This document shows, piece by piece, positions 26,596 to 34,963 of a DNA stretch of 63,942 nt. A model generated the notes under the pieces. That model made no database searches. It was not told the origin of the DNA and saw only the letters and a list, made by a program, of their open reading frames with translations. How positions within the stretch are numbered: the stretch's first letter is position 1; each line of letters opens with the position of its first letter. Source of the DNA: DASTPP01 sp035762175 (lineage in GTDB: Bacteria > Myxococcota_A > Polyangia > Polyangiales > Polyangiaceae); contig DASTPP010000267.1 of NCBI GenBank assembly GCA_035762175.1, forward strand, positions 1-63,942. Direction: 5' to 3'. The translations under genes and the position numbers were made by a program.

Positions 26596-27603
26596 ATGGC
26601 CGCGCGCACCTTCCACCGCCGCCTGCACCTCGTGCACGGGCCGACGCCGCTCGTGCACTACCCGCGGCTGTCCGACCGGCTCGGCGTCGAGCTCTGGGTC
26701 AAGCGCGACGACATGACCGGCGGGGTCGAGGCCGGCAACAAGCTGCGCAAGCTCGAGTTCCTGGTCGCCGACGCGCTCGCGAAGGGCGCCGACACGCTCG
26801 TGACCTGCGGCGCCCTGCAGTCGAACCACTGCCGCGCGACGGCCGCCGTCGCCGCCCGCTTCGGCCTGCACGCGGTGCTCTTTCTGCGCAGCGACGACCT
26901 CTCGCAGCCCGTGCCCGACGCCGGCAACGCCCTGCTGATGAAGCTCTTCGGGGCCGAGCTGCACCCCATCTCGCCCGCCGACTACGCCGACCGGGGCCGC
27001 CTGCTCGCCGCGTGCGCCGAGGCGCTGACGCGCTCCGGGCGCCGGCCTTACGTCATCCCCGAGGGGGCGTCGAACGGGCTCGGCTCGCTCGGCTACGTCG
27101 AGGCGATGCGCGAGGTGCGCGAGCAGCTCGACGCGGGCCTCGCCGGCGGGCGCCCCTTCGCCTGGGTCGCGCACGCCTGCGGCTCGGGCGGCACCGCCGC
27201 CGGCGTCGCGCTCGGGGCCTCGTACCACGGCGTCGCCGAGCGCGTGCTCGCGGTCGCCGTCTGCGACAGCCGGGCCTACTTCGAGCAGGTCGTCTCCCGC
27301 ATCGCCGCCGAGATGCGCGCGCTCGACCCGCGCCTCGGCGAGCCCGACGGCCTCGTCATCGACGACACCTCGAAGGGCCCCCGCTACGGCGTCGCCTCGC
27401 CCGAGCAGCGCACCTTCCTCGTCGACGTCGCCCGCGCGAGCGGCCTCGCGCTCGACCCCGTCTACACCGGCAAGGCCCTCTTCGGCCTCGGGCGCGCCGT
27501 CGAGCGCGACGCCTCGATGCAGGGCAAGCGCGTGCTCTTCTTGCACACCGGCGGCCTGCCCGGGCTGCTCGCCCAGGGCGACGAGCTGGGGCCCCTGGTG
27601 TGA
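26596..27603 (+). CDS. D-cysteine desulfhydrase/ACC deaminase family PLP enzyme
   Basis: 335 residues, fold-type-II PLP enzyme. GTPL-like opening (GPTPLVHYPRLS), Schiff-base Lys49 in EAGNKLRKLEF, and the SNHCRATAA loop (residues near 76) are diagnostic of the D-cysteine desulfhydrase/1-aminocyclopropane-1-carboxylate deaminase family. ACGSGGTAAG binds the PLP phosphate and LFLHTGGLPGL ends the fold. D-cysteine to pyruvate, H2S and ammonia is the most likely reaction, but other D-amino acids are possible. It overlaps the next gene by 4 bp. Confidence 0.88.
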   Translation: MAARTFHRRLHLVHGPTPLVHYPRLSDRLGVELWVKRDDMTGGVEAGNKLRKLEFLVADALAKGADTLVTCGALQSNHCRATAAVAARFGLHAVLFLRSDDLSQPVPDAGNALLMKLFGAELHPISPADYADRGRLLAACAEALTRSGRRPYVIPEGASNGLGSLGYVEAMREVREQLDAGLAGGRPFAWVAHACGSGGTAAGVALGASYHGVAERVLAVAVCDSRAYFEQVVSRIAAEMRALDPRLGEPDGLVIDDTSKGPRYGVASPEQRTFLVDVARASGLALDPVYTGKALFGLGRAVERDASMQGKRVLFLHTGGLPGLLAQGDELGPLV

Positions 27604-28580
27604 GCGGCGAGGGCGCGAGCGGCAAGGGCCCCCGCGCCGCCCCCGGCCCCCGCGAGGCCGCAGCCGAGGCCCGCGAGGGGGCCGACCCCGACGCGACGAG
27701 CGACGCGCCCGCCTCGGCCCGCCCGGCCACCGACCCCGAGCCCGCGAGCGAGCCCCCCGAGCGCGCCGCCCGCCCCGCCCGCCCGAAGCGAGCCGCCGCC
27801 CCGGCCGGCCCCGACGCCGACGCCGAACCCGAAGGCGATCGCGGCCCGCTCTACGCCGCGCTCACGATCGCCGCCGCCGGCCTCGGCGCCTGGCTCGCGC
27901 TCGACTTCGCCGCCTCGTACGCGCTCGCCGCCTCGGCCGGCTCGTTCGCCGTCGTCTACCTCGTCGCCGAGCGCGCCCACGCGTCCTGGTCGTCGCAGAA
28001 GCTCTCGGCCCCGCGCGCGCGCGCCCAGCTCGCCCGCGCCCTCGTCTTCGGGCTCGCCCCGGCCCTCGCGGCCGTGCTCGCGGGCTGGGCGAGCGGGGGG
28101 CTGCGCCTTCGCCCGAGCGCGCTCGGCTTCGGGCTCGCCCTCTCGGCCCTGCGCGAGGGGCTCGAGGCGGCCCGCCACGAGACGCTCGCCCGCTGGCTGC
28201 CCTGGGCCCTGGCGCGATCGCGGGTCCCGCGGGCGTGGCTGGTCGGCTTTCAGGTGCTCGCCGGCGTCGCGCCCCTCGTGGGGACGGCCGGGCCCGAGGC
28301 CTGGGCGCTCGCCGCAGCGCTCGGACTGCTCAGCGCGAAGCTGCTCGGGCAGAGCGGGCTCTGGGCCGCCCCGGTCGCCGCGCACGCGGCGCTGCGCATC
28401 ACGAGCGCGGTGCTCGTGCCCTCGCTCTTCGAGCTGCGCTGGCGCGCGGGCTCTTGGTCGCCCCTCGAGAACGCACGCGGGGCGCCCGCCCTCTGGCTAA
28501 CGGCCGCGCTGGGGGTGGCGGCGGCCGTGCTGTGGGCGGGCGCGCGAGGGGGGCGGGTCAGCGCGACATCAAGACCGTGA
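27600..28580 (+). CDS. Polytopic membrane protein, distant CPBP-like
   Basis: 326 residues from a GTG at 27600 that overlaps the preceding stop (GTGA). About 75 charged, disordered N-terminal residues are followed by about seven hydrophobic helices. ALREGLEAARHETLAR and AHAALRITSA lie roughly where CPBP (CAAX-type) intramembrane proteases have EExxxR and HxxxB motifs, but the match is weak. It is translationally coupled to the desulfhydrase gene. It overlaps the 3' end of a small antisense gene by 23 bp. Function unknown. Confidence 0.68.
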   Translation: MSGEGASGKGPRAAPGPREAAAEAREGADPDATSDAPASARPATDPEPASEPPERAARPARPKRAAAPAGPDADAEPEGDRGPLYAALTIAAAGLGAWLALDFAASYALAASAGSFAVVYLVAERAHASWSSQKLSAPRARAQLARALVFGLAPALAAVLAGWASGGLRLRPSALGFGLALSALREGLEAARHETLARWLPWALARSRVPRAWLVGFQVLAGVAPLVGTAGPEAWALAAALGLLSAKLLGQSGLWAAPVAAHAALRITSAVLVPSLFELRWRAGSWSPLENARGAPALWLTAALGVAAAVLWAGARGGRVSATSRP

Positions 28581-28713
28581 GGGCGACGACGACGCCTAGG
28601 GCGATGAGGCCCCAGAGCACGACGCGCCCCAGGATGGGCTTCAGCCAGGCCCAGAAGACTTGACGAATGGCCTTCCAAAGAAGGCGGAGGAGCTCCCAAA
28701 TGACCTTGCGCAC
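28558..28713 (-). CDS. 51-residue membrane peptide
   Basis: GTG at 28713, TGA at 28558. Amphipathic basic N-terminus (MRKVIWELLRLLWKAIRQVF) followed by one hydrophobic segment (VVLWGLIALGVVVALTVLM). Tryptophan-rich and without polar linkers, it looks like a small membrane protein rather than chance translation. No Shine-Dalgarno is obvious. It converges on, and overlaps by 23 bp, the membrane-protein gene ending at 28580. Confidence 0.45.
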   Translation of the reverse strand: MRKVIWELLRLLWKAIRQVFWAWLKPILGRVVLWGLIALGVVVALTVLMSR

Positions 28714-29037
28714 GAGAAGAAACGTAGCGCAGGCCTTTCGGGCACGCTCGTTAAAATTCGGTCAAGGGCTCGGCCCCCAAGCGCCTACCGAGAGCCCCTT
28801 CTCGAGCACGACCTCGGCGCTGCGCGAGCACCGTCAGCGTTCGCGCAGAGTACCCCATGTGGGAGAGCGGCAGGCCGCCCTGACCGATCGGCAGCCCCAT
28901 TTGGCCGTCTTCAAGGGGTTTTTTACTACTCTTAGGCTGTAATTTACTGCTGTCACTTGACGAATCCCTCCCTTGGCGATAGGCCGACGCCGCGCTGCAC
29001 CGGAACATCAAACGTTCGGCCGCAGCTTGAGGAAGCC
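28714..29037. promoter_or_regulatory. Regulatory region with A/T-rich island upstream of the eight-cysteine lipoprotein
   Basis: 324 bp without a gene. The segment 28919-28950 is strongly A/T-rich for this genome (GGTTTTTTACTACTC, GTAATTTACTG). TTGACG at 28957-28962 followed 16 bases later by ATAGGC is a weak promoter candidate for the lipoprotein gene. CCCC-N-GGGG then TTTTTT near 28905-28925 could be a weak terminator on the plus strand. GCGCGAGCACCG and CAGCGTTCGCGC near 28820 form another small inverted repeat. Confidence 0.35.
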
Positions 29038-29847
29038 ATGAAAAACACTAAATTTGTGTCAATTTGCCTCACTTTCTTCGCAACTTCGCTTCTTGTGGCC
29101 TGTGGTTCTTCGACCGAGTTCGCCGAGCCGCCGAGCCGCGACGAGGCGAGGGCCGTCGAAGAGCTGGCGGTCAGCGGCGACGAGCTGGTGGCGATCGATC
29201 TGACGAAAGAAAACGCCCCGGAGGGGGTGACGCTGCTGACGAGCTCGGCCGACGTTTCGGCCTTCTTCGGCGGCACGCCGACGGTGGCGGTCGACTTCTC
29301 GACGCAGTGGGTCGTTCACTTCAGCCTCGGCGAGCGGCCGACGAGCGGCTACGAGGCGGCCATCACGGGCGTGCGGCTCGTCGGGCCCTCCTGGCGGCGC
29401 ACGCTGGTCGTCTCGACGCACGAGACGATGCCGGGGCCGGGCTGCTCGGTGGCGCAGGGGACGAGCAACCCGCAGGCGGCGGTGGTCATCCCGCGGCCGA
29501 AGCGCGTGGGGTCGGCGTATTACGAGTCCGACGCGTCGGTCGCGCCCTGCGACGGCGGGCACCCCGAGCCGTTTTGCCCGTTGGCGCTCTGCCTGGTGGG
29601 CACCGTGTGCAACGAGGAGACGAACGCGTGCGAGCCGGCGCCGCCCGAGCCGAGCGGGGGCTGCGTGGTGAGCGGCTGCAGCAACCAGGTCTGCGCCGAC
29701 GAGCCGGTCGTTACGACCTGCGAGTGGCGCCCCGAGTACGCGTGCTTCGGGCAGTTCGGCGTCTGCGAGCGCGACGCGGCGGGCGCCTGCGGGTGGCGGG
29801 CGACGCCCGAGCTCGCGAGCTGCCTGGCGGGCGCGACGGGCGGCTGA
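29038..29847 (+). CDS. Lipoprotein with PrcB-like and eight-cysteine-cluster domains
   Basis: 269 residues from the ATG at 29038. MKNTKF and a hydrophobic stretch end in SLLVACGSS, a good lipobox. Residues about 60-165 (WVVHFSLGERPTSGYEAAI, TLVVSTHETMPGPGC) resemble a PrcB-type C-terminal domain, which often accompanies secreted proteases. The C-terminus (CVVSGCSNQVCADE, TTCEWRPEYACF, CGWRATPELASCL) is the eight-cysteine-cluster domain seen in secreted proteins of myxobacteria. The first 80 bases are A/T-rich compared with the rest. Probably an outer-membrane or surface lipoprotein; role unknown. Confidence 0.8.
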   Translation: MKNTKFVSICLTFFATSLLVACGSSTEFAEPPSRDEARAVEELAVSGDELVAIDLTKENAPEGVTLLTSSADVSAFFGGTPTVAVDFSTQWVVHFSLGERPTSGYEAAITGVRLVGPSWRRTLVVSTHETMPGPGCSVAQGTSNPQAAVVIPRPKRVGSAYYESDASVAPCDGGHPEPFCPLALCLVGTVCNEETNACEPAPPEPSGGCVVSGCSNQVCADEPVVTTCEWRPEYACFGQFGVCERDAAGACGWRATPELASCLAGATGG

Positions 29848-29848
29848 A

Positions 29849-29925
29849 GCTCGCCGCGCGCGCGCTGCCCGACGGCCGCGGCCGGCCACGGAGCTCGCCG
29901 CGCGCGCGCTGCCCGACGGCGGCGC
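29849..29925. repeat. Two-copy direct repeat, 44-bp period
   Basis: GCTCGCCGCGCGCGCGCTGC begins at 29849 and again at 29893 (identical over about 27 bp), a spacing of 44 bp, immediately after the lipoprotein stop codon. Its period is like that of the large arrays at 17011 and 41465, but only two units exist. Confidence 0.7.
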
Positions 29926-29992
29926 CGGGCGGCGGCGCGCGACGCGCTCCGCCCCGAGGGCCCGGGGGCGCGCAGGCCGCGGGCGACGGGGC

Positions 29993-30033
29993 AAAAAAAG
30001 GAGCGCGCGCCGCTCGGAGGGACGGCGCGCGCT
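29993..30033 (-). terminator. Rho-independent terminator for the diheme lipoprotein gene
   Basis: Read on the minus strand: a perfect 11-bp stem AGCGCGCGCCG (30033-30023) with a 10-base loop and its complement (30012-30002), followed by CTCC and then a run of seven T (29999-29993). It lies about 30 bp past the stop of the gene at 30065-31180. Confidence 0.85.
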
Positions 30034-30064
30034 AAGCGGTTCGCGGCCGGGCGGCGAGGCGGGC

Positions 30065-31180
30065 TCAGTTCGGCACGCGGAAGTAGACGTAGTCGCCCGC
30101 GCCGGGGTGGCCCGCGTCCGAGTTGGCGGCGCTGTGGCAGCCGGTGCACGTGGCGTCGCCGAAGCCCTCGGCGATGGTCGAATCGTTGAGGCCTTCGTAC
30201 CAGTACCAGCCCTGCCCGCCCTGGCTATCGGCCGAGGTCTTCACCTCGACAGCGTAGAGCGTGAGCTCGCCGGCCGAGTTGTAGATCTCTTTGACGGCGG
30301 CGGCGCCGGCCGGCCAGGGGCCTTGCGTGCCGGCGGCCAGCTTCGCGTTCGAGCAGACGCGGTTCGAGCCGGCGTGCACGTGGATGGCCGGATCGCCGTC
30401 GGTCTTCGGGGTCGCCTCGGCCTCGCAGGACCAGTCGGCGTAGGGCTTCGGCTCCTGGGCGAGCCAGGCCTTGACCGCGGCCAGGTTCGTCGGGGGCAAC
30501 TGCCTCGTGTCGCCCGTGACCTGAAAGTAGACGAAGTCGCCGAGGCCGGGGTGGCCCGCGTCCGAGTTGGCGGCGCTGTGGCAGTCGGAGCACGCCGCGA
30601 TGCCGAAGCCCTGCCGCTCCGGGCCGCCGTACCAGTACCAGTCCATCGGGTCGCCGTTGTCGGTCTTTTTCACGGAGACGACGGTCTCCATAATCGAGCC
30701 GTCGGCGTTGTAGACCTCCTTGACGGCCGCCACGTTGACCGGCAGGCGCTCGCCGGCGGCGAGCCGCGACGAGGCGAGCAGCACGTTGGAGCAAACGCGG
30801 TTGGCGTTCGCGTGCGCGTGGATGGCCGGGTCGCCGTCGGTCTTCGGGGTCGCCGCGGCCTCGCACTCCCAGGACTTGTAGAACTCCTGCGCGAGCCAGG
30901 CCTGCACGGCCGCCGGGTCGGTCGGCGGCACCTGCGGGTCCATCGCCCCGGCCCCGGCCGAGCCGCCGGCGCCGCCGGTGCCCGCGCCGCCCGCGCCCGA
31001 GCCGCCCGTGCCCGAGCCGCCGGTGCCCGAGCCGCCGGTGCCCGAGCCGCCGGCGCCCGCGCGACCGCCGGAGCCCTGGGTCGAGGGGTTGTTGTCGTCG
31101 TCGTCGTCGCCGCCGCACGCGGCCAAGGAACCCGCACAGCAAGCCGCCGCGAGGATCAAACCAGCCCACATCCGTTTCAT
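30065..31180 (-). CDS. Diheme lipoprotein with two tandem P460-like cytochrome domains
   Basis: 371 residues. The ATG at 31180 is preferred because AGGAGG lies six bases before it; an ATG at 31186 abuts that site. A lipobox (SLAACGG) precedes poly-Asp and a Gly/Ser/Thr linker with GTGGS repeats. Then come two homologous domains of about 130 residues, each ending in a c-type heme motif, CSDCH and CTGCH, followed by SAANSDAGHPG. VKEVYN and WYWYEG motifs suggest a cytochrome P460-like fold, a call made by eye. It is exported, probably outer-membrane anchored, and may work in electron transfer. An intrinsic terminator follows. Confidence 0.8.
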   Translation of the reverse strand: MKRMWAGLILAAACCAGSLAACGGDDDDDNNPSTQGSGGRAGAGGSGTGGSGTGGSGTGGSGAGGAGTGGAGGSAGAGAMDPQVPPTDPAAVQAWLAQEFYKSWECEAAATPKTDGDPAIHAHANANRVCSNVLLASSRLAAGERLPVNVAAVKEVYNADGSIMETVVSVKKTDNGDPMDWYWYGGPERQGFGIAACSDCHSAANSDAGHPGLGDFVYFQVTGDTRQLPPTNLAAVKAWLAQEPKPYADWSCEAEATPKTDGDPAIHVHAGSNRVCSNAKLAAGTQGPWPAGAAAVKEIYNSAGELTLYAVEVKTSADSQGGQGWYWYEGLNDSTIAEGFGDATCTGCHSAANSDAGHPGAGDYVYFRVPN

Positions 31181-31541
31181 CGCCATCCTCCTGGAGATCC
31201 GAGCGCCCCGGGGGCGTGCCCGCGCGGCGAGCGGGCGGGGGGCGGCCGGCGGCCGGGCGCGGGGGGCGCTCGGGCGCTCGGCGGCGGGGCCGCGAGCTCG
31301 TCGTGCGGGCCGCGCGAGGGCGGTCACACAAGGTTTGCGAGGGCGGCCCGCGAGAGGCGCAGGGCCCGCCGTGTCTTGCAGGGCCTTACGCCCTGGGGCG
31401 GGGCGGGTTTCGGTCGGGCGCGAGAAAAATTCGCCGGCCCCCCGCGCGCCGCCGGGGCGGGCGCCGTGGCCCTCGCCTGGCGCCCCCCGCCGCGAACGGA
31501 TAAATTAACGGTGCGGGGGCCGGCGGAGGGTGAGGGGCGCG

Positions 31542-32687
31542 ATGGGTTTTTTCGACTGGTTCGGCCGGCTGTTCTTGCCCGACAACGACGACTCGCCGGC
31601 CGAGGTGGCCGGGCGCATCTTGTTCGTGGCGACGGTGGCGGGGGGGCTGGGGCTCGCGGCAACGATGGCGACGTACCCGGGCGAGACGCGGGCGGTGGCG
31701 CTGCTCTGGTCGCTGGCGCCGGCGGGGCTTGGGGCGACGCTGGGGTTTCTGTTCGCGGTGCCCCGGCCGCGCAACGGCGAGGCGAGGCCGGGCGAGGGCG
31801 GGGCGCACGAGGCCTACCAGCCGAGCCCGATCGAGCAGATCGCCGACTGGCTGACGAAGATCATCGTGGGGGTGGGGCTCGTCGAGTACGCGGCGATCCG
31901 CGACTCGCTCTGGCGCTCGGCGCGCTTCATCGGCCAGGCCCTGGGCGGCCGCGACCGCGACGTGGCGATCGCGCTGGCGGGGCTGCTCTACTTCGGCGTG
32001 GTGGGCCTGCTGGCCGCGTACCTGAGCACGCGCCTCTACTTGAACCGCGCGCTCGGCGTGGCCGACCGGCTGGCCGACGAAGAGCGGCGCGTGCGCGACG
32101 ACGTGGCGCGGCAGGTCAAGGGGCTGCCGAGCCGGGGGCTCGAGGCGGTGGCGGCGGTCAAGCCGGTGGCGGCGCGCATCGGGCGGTTGAAGCTCGGCCG
32201 CGAGACCGTGCGCGATCTGGTGACCAAGCTCGCGTCCGACTACGAGCGGCTGCGGGCGACGCTGCCCTCGGGGCCGGAGCGCACCGCGCGCCTCGCGGCG
32301 CTCGTCAACGAGATGCGCGCGCTCGCCGAGGCGGGCGCGCCGCTGCTCGGCGAGCTGACGCAGTCGCCCTCGCCGGGCGAGCGCATGGTGGCCATCGCCT
32401 TCTTGGGCGTGCGGCCCGAGGCCGCGGCCCTGCCCTGGCTGGCCGAGCGCTTCGGCGTCGAGCGGCTCTTCGTGCAGTACCAGGCGGCGGTCGCGCTGCG
32501 CGCCGCGGCCGAGCACCTCGAGGGGCCGAAGCTCGCCGGCGTGCTCGAGGCGATCGGCCTGGCGCGGCGGTGCGTGCGGCGGGGCGCGGCGCAGGCCGAC
32601 CCCGCGCGCGACGCGATGCTGGCGCAGGCCGAAGAGCGCGCCCGCGAGCGGCTGCGCGAGGCGGGCGTCGCGGCGGCGCTGCCCTGA
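31542..32687 (+). CDS. Four-TM membrane protein of the pYEATS-associated type with helical C-terminus
   Basis: 381 residues from the ATG at 31542, preceded by GGAGGGTGAGGGG. N-terminal helices (ILFVATVAGGLGLAATMA, LGATLGFLFAVPRP), then PIEQIADWLTKIIVGVGLVE and a further two helices. The GFLFAVPRP and EQIADWLTKIIVGVGL motifs match, by memory, the membrane module found with prokaryotic YEATS domains and other putative conflict systems. The C-terminal 200 residues are helical (HEAT-like: GERMVAIAFLGVRPEAAALPWLAERF) with no YEATS domain seen. A sensor role is an inference. Confidence 0.7.
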   Translation: MGFFDWFGRLFLPDNDDSPAEVAGRILFVATVAGGLGLAATMATYPGETRAVALLWSLAPAGLGATLGFLFAVPRPRNGEARPGEGGAHEAYQPSPIEQIADWLTKIIVGVGLVEYAAIRDSLWRSARFIGQALGGRDRDVAIALAGLLYFGVVGLLAAYLSTRLYLNRALGVADRLADEERRVRDDVARQVKGLPSRGLEAVAAVKPVAARIGRLKLGRETVRDLVTKLASDYERLRATLPSGPERTARLAALVNEMRALAEAGAPLLGELTQSPSPGERMVAIAFLGVRPEAAALPWLAERFGVERLFVQYQAAVALRAAAEHLEGPKLAGVLEAIGLARRCVRRGAAQADPARDAMLAQAEERARERLREAGVAAALP

Positions 32688-32757
32688 GGCCCCCTGCCCC
32701 ACCCCGGCCCGCGCCCGCGCGCGGCGCGAGTACGAACCGCCCCGAGGACCACCGACC

Positions 32758-34176
32758 ATGCCCGAGTACCACGCCGAGCCCTACCTCTACCTGGCGGGCC
32801 TGACCCACAAGGCGGCGCTGATCGCCTGGGGCGGGTTCTACTTCCGCGTGCGGGGGCGCGCCGGCGACGAGTTCAAGCTCGTCGACGACAGCGATCTCGA
32901 CCACGTGCACCCGCCCCGCAAAGACACCGTCGGCGCGCGCTCGCAGCCCTACGGGCGGGCGCGCGTCGAGGTCTTCGACCTCGCGGGCAAGCTCGCGTCG
33001 TTCGCCGAGACCTTCACGCACAACCACGCCTGGCTCACGGGCCTCGAGCCCGACACCGAGTACACCTACCGGGTGCTGGTCGAGGGCGAAGAGTGGGCGG
33101 CGGGCGAGCGGCGCGACTGGGTCATCGACGAGGGCGGGCGCGGGGGCCTGCGGGCGAGCGGCCGATCGTACGAGAACCGCTTCCGCACGCACCCGCACCC
33201 CGAGAGCCCGGCGCCGCTGACCTTCGCCGTGCTCGGCGACTTCGGCACCGGCGTGCGCCACCGGTCGACCGCGAAGCGCCGCCAGCGCGAGGTGGCCGCC
33301 GCGCTCGAGCGCGCCGTCGTCGAGCGCGGCGCGCGCCTCGTGCTGACGACGGGCGACAACATCTACGCCGGCCGCACCCTGCTCGGAATACCCGTCGGCG
33401 CCACCGGCGACGAAGACGACGACTGGTTCTTCACCTTCTACCAGCCCTACCGCTACGTTCTGAACCGGGTGCCGGTCTACCCCTCGGTCGGCAACCACGA
33501 CGGCAGCGAGACCGAGGCGAGCGACGACCGCGACCAGCTGCTCGACAACTTCTACCTGAACGAGCGCTTCGCCGGCGAAGAGACCGCCGGGCGCGCCTCG
33601 ATCGGGCCGGGGCTCTTTTACCGCTTCGCCTTCGGGGCCGACGTCGAGTTCGTCTGCATCGACACCTCGCGGCAGTCGCTGCTCTTCGGCCGCCGCTTCT
33701 TCGAGCACCCCAACCACGCCGCCTTCCTCGAGGCCGCGCTGCCCGAGGGCGGCGCCCCCCGCCCCCGCTGGCTCGTGCCGTTCGGCCACCACCCGCCCTT
33801 CTGCGCCGGCCCCATCCACGGCAACAGCCGCTCGATGATCGAGCACCTGGTGCCGCGCTTCGAGCGCGCGGGCGTGCGCGCGGTCTTCAGCGGCCACGAG
33901 CACAACTTTCAGTACTCGCGCCGGGGCGACGTGCACTACTTCGTCACCGGCGCCGGCGGCAAGGTGCGGACGGGCACCCCGGGCGGCTTCGACGAGGCGC
34001 ACACCGTCGCGTGGGCCGCGGCCGGGCATTTTTTGCTGGTGCAGATCGAGGGCGACGTCATGCGCGTCTTCCCGCTCGGCGAGCCCGGGCCCGACGGCGC
34101 GCCGACCGACCTGCCCATCGCCTCGCCCGGCGGCGAGCCGGTGCCGACGCCGATCGTCATCAAAGCCGGGCCCTAG
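32758..34176 (+). CDS. Calcineurin-like metallophosphatase with N-terminal Fn3-like domain
   Basis: 472 residues. The N-terminal region (about 1-145, ending HPHPESPAP) has the beta-sandwich look of purple-acid-phosphatase leaders (TGLEPDTEYTYRVLVEG). The catalytic domain shows all metallophosphoesterase blocks: AVLGDFGTG, TTGDNIYAGR, GNHDGSE, PFGHHPPFC, SGHEHNFQY. These bind two metal ions and hydrolyse phosphomonoesters or diesters. No signal peptide is present, unusual for acid phosphatases. It is preceded by the membrane protein gene on the same strand with a 70-bp gap. Confidence 0.9.
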   Translation: MPEYHAEPYLYLAGLTHKAALIAWGGFYFRVRGRAGDEFKLVDDSDLDHVHPPRKDTVGARSQPYGRARVEVFDLAGKLASFAETFTHNHAWLTGLEPDTEYTYRVLVEGEEWAAGERRDWVIDEGGRGGLRASGRSYENRFRTHPHPESPAPLTFAVLGDFGTGVRHRSTAKRRQREVAAALERAVVERGARLVLTTGDNIYAGRTLLGIPVGATGDEDDDWFFTFYQPYRYVLNRVPVYPSVGNHDGSETEASDDRDQLLDNFYLNERFAGEETAGRASIGPGLFYRFAFGADVEFVCIDTSRQSLLFGRRFFEHPNHAAFLEAALPEGGAPRPRWLVPFGHHPPFCAGPIHGNSRSMIEHLVPRFERAGVRAVFSGHEHNFQYSRRGDVHYFVTGAGGKVRTGTPGGFDEAHTVAWAAAGHFLLVQIEGDVMRVFPLGEPGPDGAPTDLPIASPGGEPVPTPIVIKAGP

Positions 34177-34180
34177 CGCG

Positions 34181-34317
34181 CGCCGGCAGCGGGCCGGCGG
34201 GCCCTCGCCGAACGCCCGGAGGCGGGGGCCCCGCTGTCTGAAGCCCTCCTACGCAGGAGGGCGAGGTCGGGGTGCCCGGCGGGCGTTCGGCGAAGGCCCG
34301 CCGGCCCGCTACCGGCG
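34181..34317. repeat. 137-bp inverted repeat between convergent genes
   Basis: Left arm begins at 34181 and right arm ends at 34317. The arms pair over 38 bp with two mismatches. Both mismatches are C·A in the plus-strand RNA but G·U in the minus-strand RNA, so the minus-strand transcript forms the better hairpin. A second hairpin sits in the loop (GCCCTCCT-ACGC-AGGAGGGC, 34243-34262). The right arm overlaps the last codons and stop of the gamma-carbonic anhydrase gene. It probably acts as a bidirectional terminator or mRNA stabiliser. GAACGCCCGG and the AGCCCT hairpin also occur in the REPIN-like elements. Confidence 0.85.
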
Positions 34318-34824
34318 GGGGTAGTGGCGCGCGAGCTCGACGTAGCCGAAGGCGCCCTCGCGCCCGAGCCGCATTTCGGCCTCGGTCGCGGGGCGGACGA
34401 GCTTGGCCGGGCGCCCCATCACCATGCTCCCAGGGGGGAAGGCCTTGCCCGCCGTGACCAGGCTGCCGGCGCCGACCACGCTGTTCTCGCCGACGCGCGC
34501 GTTGTCGAGCACGATGCTGCCCATGCCGATGAGGCAGCCGTCTTCGACGACGCAGCCGTGCAGCACGGCGCCGTGCCCGACGGTGACGTCGGCGCCGACG
34601 CGCGTCTCGGACAGGCCGCCGGTCACGTGCACGCAGCACAGGTCTTGAATGTTGGTGCGCGCCCCGACGCGAATGGGACCGACGTCGCCGCGCAGCACGC
34701 AGCCGAACCAGACGCTCGCGTCCTCGCCGATCTCGACGTCGCCGATCAGGGTCGCGTTCTCGGCCACGAACGCCGAGGGGGCGACGCGCGGGGTCTTGCC
34801 GCCGAAGGGGATGATGAGGGCCAT
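34309..34824 (-). CDS. Gamma-carbonic anhydrase family protein
   Basis: 171 residues, a left-handed parallel beta-helix of hexapeptide repeats. The zinc-ligand histidines are present in CVHVTGGL and VGHGAVLHGC, and the loop GDVGPIRVGARTNIQD is typical. Family members (CaiE/YrdA/PaaY type) form trimers. Some interconvert CO2 and bicarbonate and others are thioesterases or inactive. It is followed on its 3' side by the large inverted repeat, with which the stop codon overlaps. Cytosolic. Confidence 0.92.
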   Translation of the reverse strand: MALIIPFGGKTPRVAPSAFVAENATLIGDVEIGEDASVWFGCVLRGDVGPIRVGARTNIQDLCCVHVTGGLSETRVGADVTVGHGAVLHGCVVEDGCLIGMGSIVLDNARVGENSVVGAGSLVTAGKAFPPGSMVMGRPAKLVRPATEAEMRLGREGAFGYVELARHYPRR

Positions 34825-34963
34825 GGGGTGAGGCTCGTCGGGGGGCGAGGTTCGCGGATCGTGCGTCGCGGGCCGAGGGGCGCGGGGCGGGCGGCGCGGG
34901 CCGAGGTTCGTGGGTCGTCGTCGCGGGCCGGGGGGCGCGCCGTCAGGGCCGGGGGGCGCGACG

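Noticed and set aside
27600..28580. Confident CAAX protease assignment
   Set aside because: Only weak positional resemblance to EExxxR and HxxxB; left as a membrane protein.
30065..31327. Start of the diheme lipoprotein at 31327
   Set aside because: The added residues are Arg/Pro-rich noise; a strong AGGAGG lies just before the ATG at 31180 and the lipoprotein signal follows.
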